5,793 bases of DNA, from positions 1 through 5,793 of the forward strand of contig JAFCFP010000057.1 of the NCBI GenBank assembly GCA_017608575.1, written 5' to 3'. The DNA is from Candidatus Iainarchaeum sp. (lineage in GTDB: Archaea > Iainarchaeota > Iainarchaeia > Iainarchaeales > DTGL01). Position numbers and translations under genes: made by a program. The notes beneath the pieces are model-generated. The model worked only from the letters and a program-made list of their open reading frames with translations. It was not told the DNA's origin and searched no databases. This document shows positions 4,381-5,793 of the stretch, in pieces (the first letter of the stretch is position 1; each line of letters starts with the position of its first letter).

Positions 4381-5271
4381 TTAGCGTGCGTGGACGTTGA
4401 GTGTGTGCTCTTCGTCTAGTTCTTGGCTTAGTGTATCGAGTCTATTGAGGCTTTCAATTAGTTCTTTTTTTGAAATTTTTAAGCGTTTTATTCTTTCGCT
4501 TTTGAGTAATGAATCAATGGTTATTGTTTGTTTTTTTTGTTTTCGTTTTGGTCTAATGGCTTTTAGCACTTGTATGTCAATCCATGCTTTTCTTCGCGCT
4601 TCTTTGCTGGTTTTTAAAGTAATAATAGTTATTTTTTCCATTTCATCCCATCGAAGGCTTGAAACTAGTGATGCGCTTTTTTCATAGCTTGCATTATATA
4701 ATTCAGCGATTCTTTTAGTAATTCTCATGGTTCCCTCAATGTAATACTTCCTTAAGTTGCCCACATTGCCGACAAGCCCACCGTATATTATTTTTGCTCC
4801 TTTTTGGTTTAACAGGGAACGCATTAACATTAATGGAAGCTGATTGAATAAAGGGAGTGGTTCGAATGAAATACTCCAATCGTATTTGTTTGGCTTTCTT
4901 GGCCATTGGCTTGCTTCAAGAATTCTTGTTGCTTTTAATTTTTTTCCTTTGCTGGATTGTTTTATTCCTTTTACCATTTCCATTGAAACATCTGAATATG
5001 TTACTTGGTTTTTGTCTTCTGCTAATGCTTTAGCCCAGTCACCATAGCATCCTGCAAGGAACAGAATTTTAGAACCTCTTTCAATCCCTAAACTGTTTGA
5101 CAAGTTCTTGCTTGAAGGGCAAACTGCTTGTATTCCGCCTTTAAACCAATTCCAGCTTCCTTTCCTTGCGGAAGAGTAAAGAGTTCTTTCATTGGGAATT
5201 TTCCAATGGCTGTGTGTTTTGAGGGATTGTTTTAATGGATTTGTTTTTTTTACAAACCTAAAGAATCGCAT
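4381..5271 (-). CDS. Methyltransferase-like Rossmann protein with basic C-terminal extension
   Basis: A 296-residue protein with the layout of a class I S-adenosylmethionine-dependent methyltransferase. Residues 68-84 (KILFLAGCYGDWAKALA) look like motif I, the cofactor-binding loop, although the usual GxGxG reads AGCYGDW. VTYSDVSMEMV (90-100) looks like motif II, with D94 placed to bind the ribose. YDWSISFEPLPLF (130-142) and the strand AKIIYGG (159-165) fit the later strands. Before the core is a basic N-terminal region with WNWFKGG. After it is a long charged C-terminus: KRKQKKQ (242-248), then TIDSLLKSERIKRLKISKKELI, possibly a small helical nucleic-acid or protein-binding module. The substrate cannot be inferred. 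The ATG at 5271 is placed for a leaderless mRNA. The degenerate motif I leaves open that this is a Rossmann protein with another cofactor. Confidence 0.72.
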   Translation of the reverse strand: MRFFRFVKKTNPLKQSLKTHSHWKIPNERTLYSSARKGSWNWFKGGIQAVCPSSKNLSNSLGIERGSKILFLAGCYGDWAKALAEDKNQVTYSDVSMEMVKGIKQSSKGKKLKATRILEASQWPRKPNKYDWSISFEPLPLFNQLPLMLMRSLLNQKGAKIIYGGLVGNVGNLRKYYIEGTMRITKRIAELYNASYEKSASLVSSLRWDEMEKITIITLKTSKEARRKAWIDIQVLKAIRPKRKQKKQTITIDSLLKSERIKRLKISKKELIESLNRLDTLSQELDEEHTLNVHAR

Positions 5272-5292
5272 AAAATGTTTTACTTCTTTGCG

Positions 5293-5301
5293 TAATTTAA
5301 A
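5293..5301 (-). promoter_or_regulatory. TATA-like box of the methyltransferase-like gene
   Basis: TTTAAATTA on the minus strand, preceded by the purines AAGG, is centred about 26 bases before the ATG at 5271. The sequence immediately before the ATG (AAACATTTT) lacks a ribosome binding site. Both observations suggest a leaderless transcript. Confidence 0.55.
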
Positions 5302-5331
5302 CCTTGCCGTTGATGGAATGAATTGTGGAAT

Positions 5332-5342
5332 AATTAAATATT
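5332..5342 (+). promoter_or_regulatory. TATA-like box of the right-end gene
   Basis: AATTAAATATT is centred about 25 bases before the ATG at 5362, and the bases before that ATG (CATATTTTTAT) contain no ribosome binding site. Together with the minus-strand box at 5293-5301 it makes the 90-base gap a divergent promoter region with non-overlapping boxes. Confidence 0.5.
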
Positions 5343-5361
5343 GGTTATTTCATATTTTTAT

Positions 5362-5793
5362 ATGCGTAAGCGCAGTAATCGAGCGCAATTAAAGCGTTCA
5401 CCTGAATCTGTTTTTCTTAGAACTGGGCGTGTGCTTCCCGAAATTGATTTATTTCGTGCAAGAAGGCTTGCTGTTCGTTTTCTTTCAATGGAGTGGAGAA
5501 AACAGGCATTGAAACGTAATAATAGACATGCAAAAATATTGCCATTGTTTCATGAAAGAATTCATGGAGGCAAGCTTCCAGAGCAGGACAGAAAGGCAAT
5601 TGATTCACAGATTGAATTTGTTGTTGGAGTGTTTTGTTCAGGGATTTCGTTAAAAAAAAGACAACGCCTTGCAACAAAATTAAAGAGAATGGTTGGTGAT
5701 GAAATGCTGTCCATTCAAGCAATAATTGATCCAGGGCTTGGCAGTGAACCGTTTAAGAGAATGCATAGCACAATAAAACAATTGCATACTTAT
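5362..5793 (+). CDS. Basic protein of unknown function, 3' end outside window
   Basis: Starting at the ATG at 5362, 144 codons read without a stop to the window edge, so the gene is truncated at its 3' end. It is easily overlooked because no stop codon is present here. The N-terminus is strongly basic (MRKRSNRAQLKRS, FRARRLAVRF), then comes a polar helical region (SMEWRKQALKRNNRHAKIL), PLFHERIHGGKLPEQDRKAID (61-81), a hydrophobic patch QIEFVVGVFCSGISL (83-97) and another basic stretch, KKRQRLATKLKRM. I do not recognise the family. The composition would suit a nucleic-acid or ribosome-associated protein, which is inference only. The TATA-like box about 25 bases upstream and the uninterrupted frame in AT-rich DNA, where random frames close quickly, support a real gene. 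It is divergent from the methyltransferase-like gene. Confidence 0.75.
   Translation, partial: MRKRSNRAQLKRSPESVFLRTGRVLPEIDLFRARRLAVRFLSMEWRKQALKRNNRHAKILPLFHERIHGGKLPEQDRKAIDSQIEFVVGVFCSGISLKKRQRLATKLKRMVGDEMLSIQAIIDPGLGSEPFKRMHSTIKQLHTY

Noticed and set aside
5417..5722. Minus-strand open frame of 101 codons
   Set aside because: It lies antisense to a longer plus-strand frame that has a proper start and TATA-like box; the amino-acid pattern looks like a shadow of that gene.

Overview
The window is AT-rich archaeal DNA. Three gene families point to Archaea: an archaeal-type ATP-dependent DNA ligase (C-terminal end only), a Dph6-like diphthine-ammonia ligase, and GatD, the archaea-specific subunit of the Glu-tRNA(Gln) amidotransferase. 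TATA-like elements lie about 25-28 bases before several ATG codons, the arrangement expected of leaderless archaeal transcripts. Very tight packing, many small or unrecognised proteins and low GC would fit a small-genome lineage such as a DPANN archaeon, but that placement is inference.

Layout. 1-652 (+): end of the DNA ligase gene, overlapping by four bases (GTGA) a 77-residue two-helix membrane protein that has its own strong ribosome binding site. 649-1326 (-): dph6, whose stop overlaps the membrane-protein stop in a shared TTAA. 1327-1387: a compact divergent promoter region. 1388-2701 (+): gatD, complete, with its catalytic residues. 2702-2935: no intact gene; the minus strand holds a readable protein remnant broken by two frameshifts, one of them explained by an 11/12-base tandem duplication. 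2936-3572 (-): a VapBC-type toxin-antitoxin pair, a ribbon-helix-helix antitoxin followed by an overlapping PIN-domain toxin, with a perfect palindrome at the predicted transcription start. 3573-3747: promoter and operator of that pair, then AT-rich sequence and a likely terminator of the next gene. 3748-4311 (-): unrecognised 187-residue protein. 4312-4380: its promoter, framed by three TAAGTG half-sites. 4381-5271 (-): a methyltransferase-like Rossmann protein with a basic C-terminal extension. 5272-5361: a second divergent promoter region. 5362-5793 (+): a basic unrecognised protein that runs off the window end.

How the parts relate. dph6 (diphthamide on elongation factor 2) and gatD (making Gln-tRNA) both serve translation and share a 61-base divergent promoter region. 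The toxin-antitoxin pair and the broken remnant beside it are clearly richer in GC than their surroundings and look like an acquired accessory insert between the gatD and 187-residue-protein blocks. No RNA genes, CRISPR arrays or insertion sequences were seen. I found no convincing evidence for a wholly new system. The best leads are the broken remnant, the two operator-like sites and the three unrecognised proteins at the right end.
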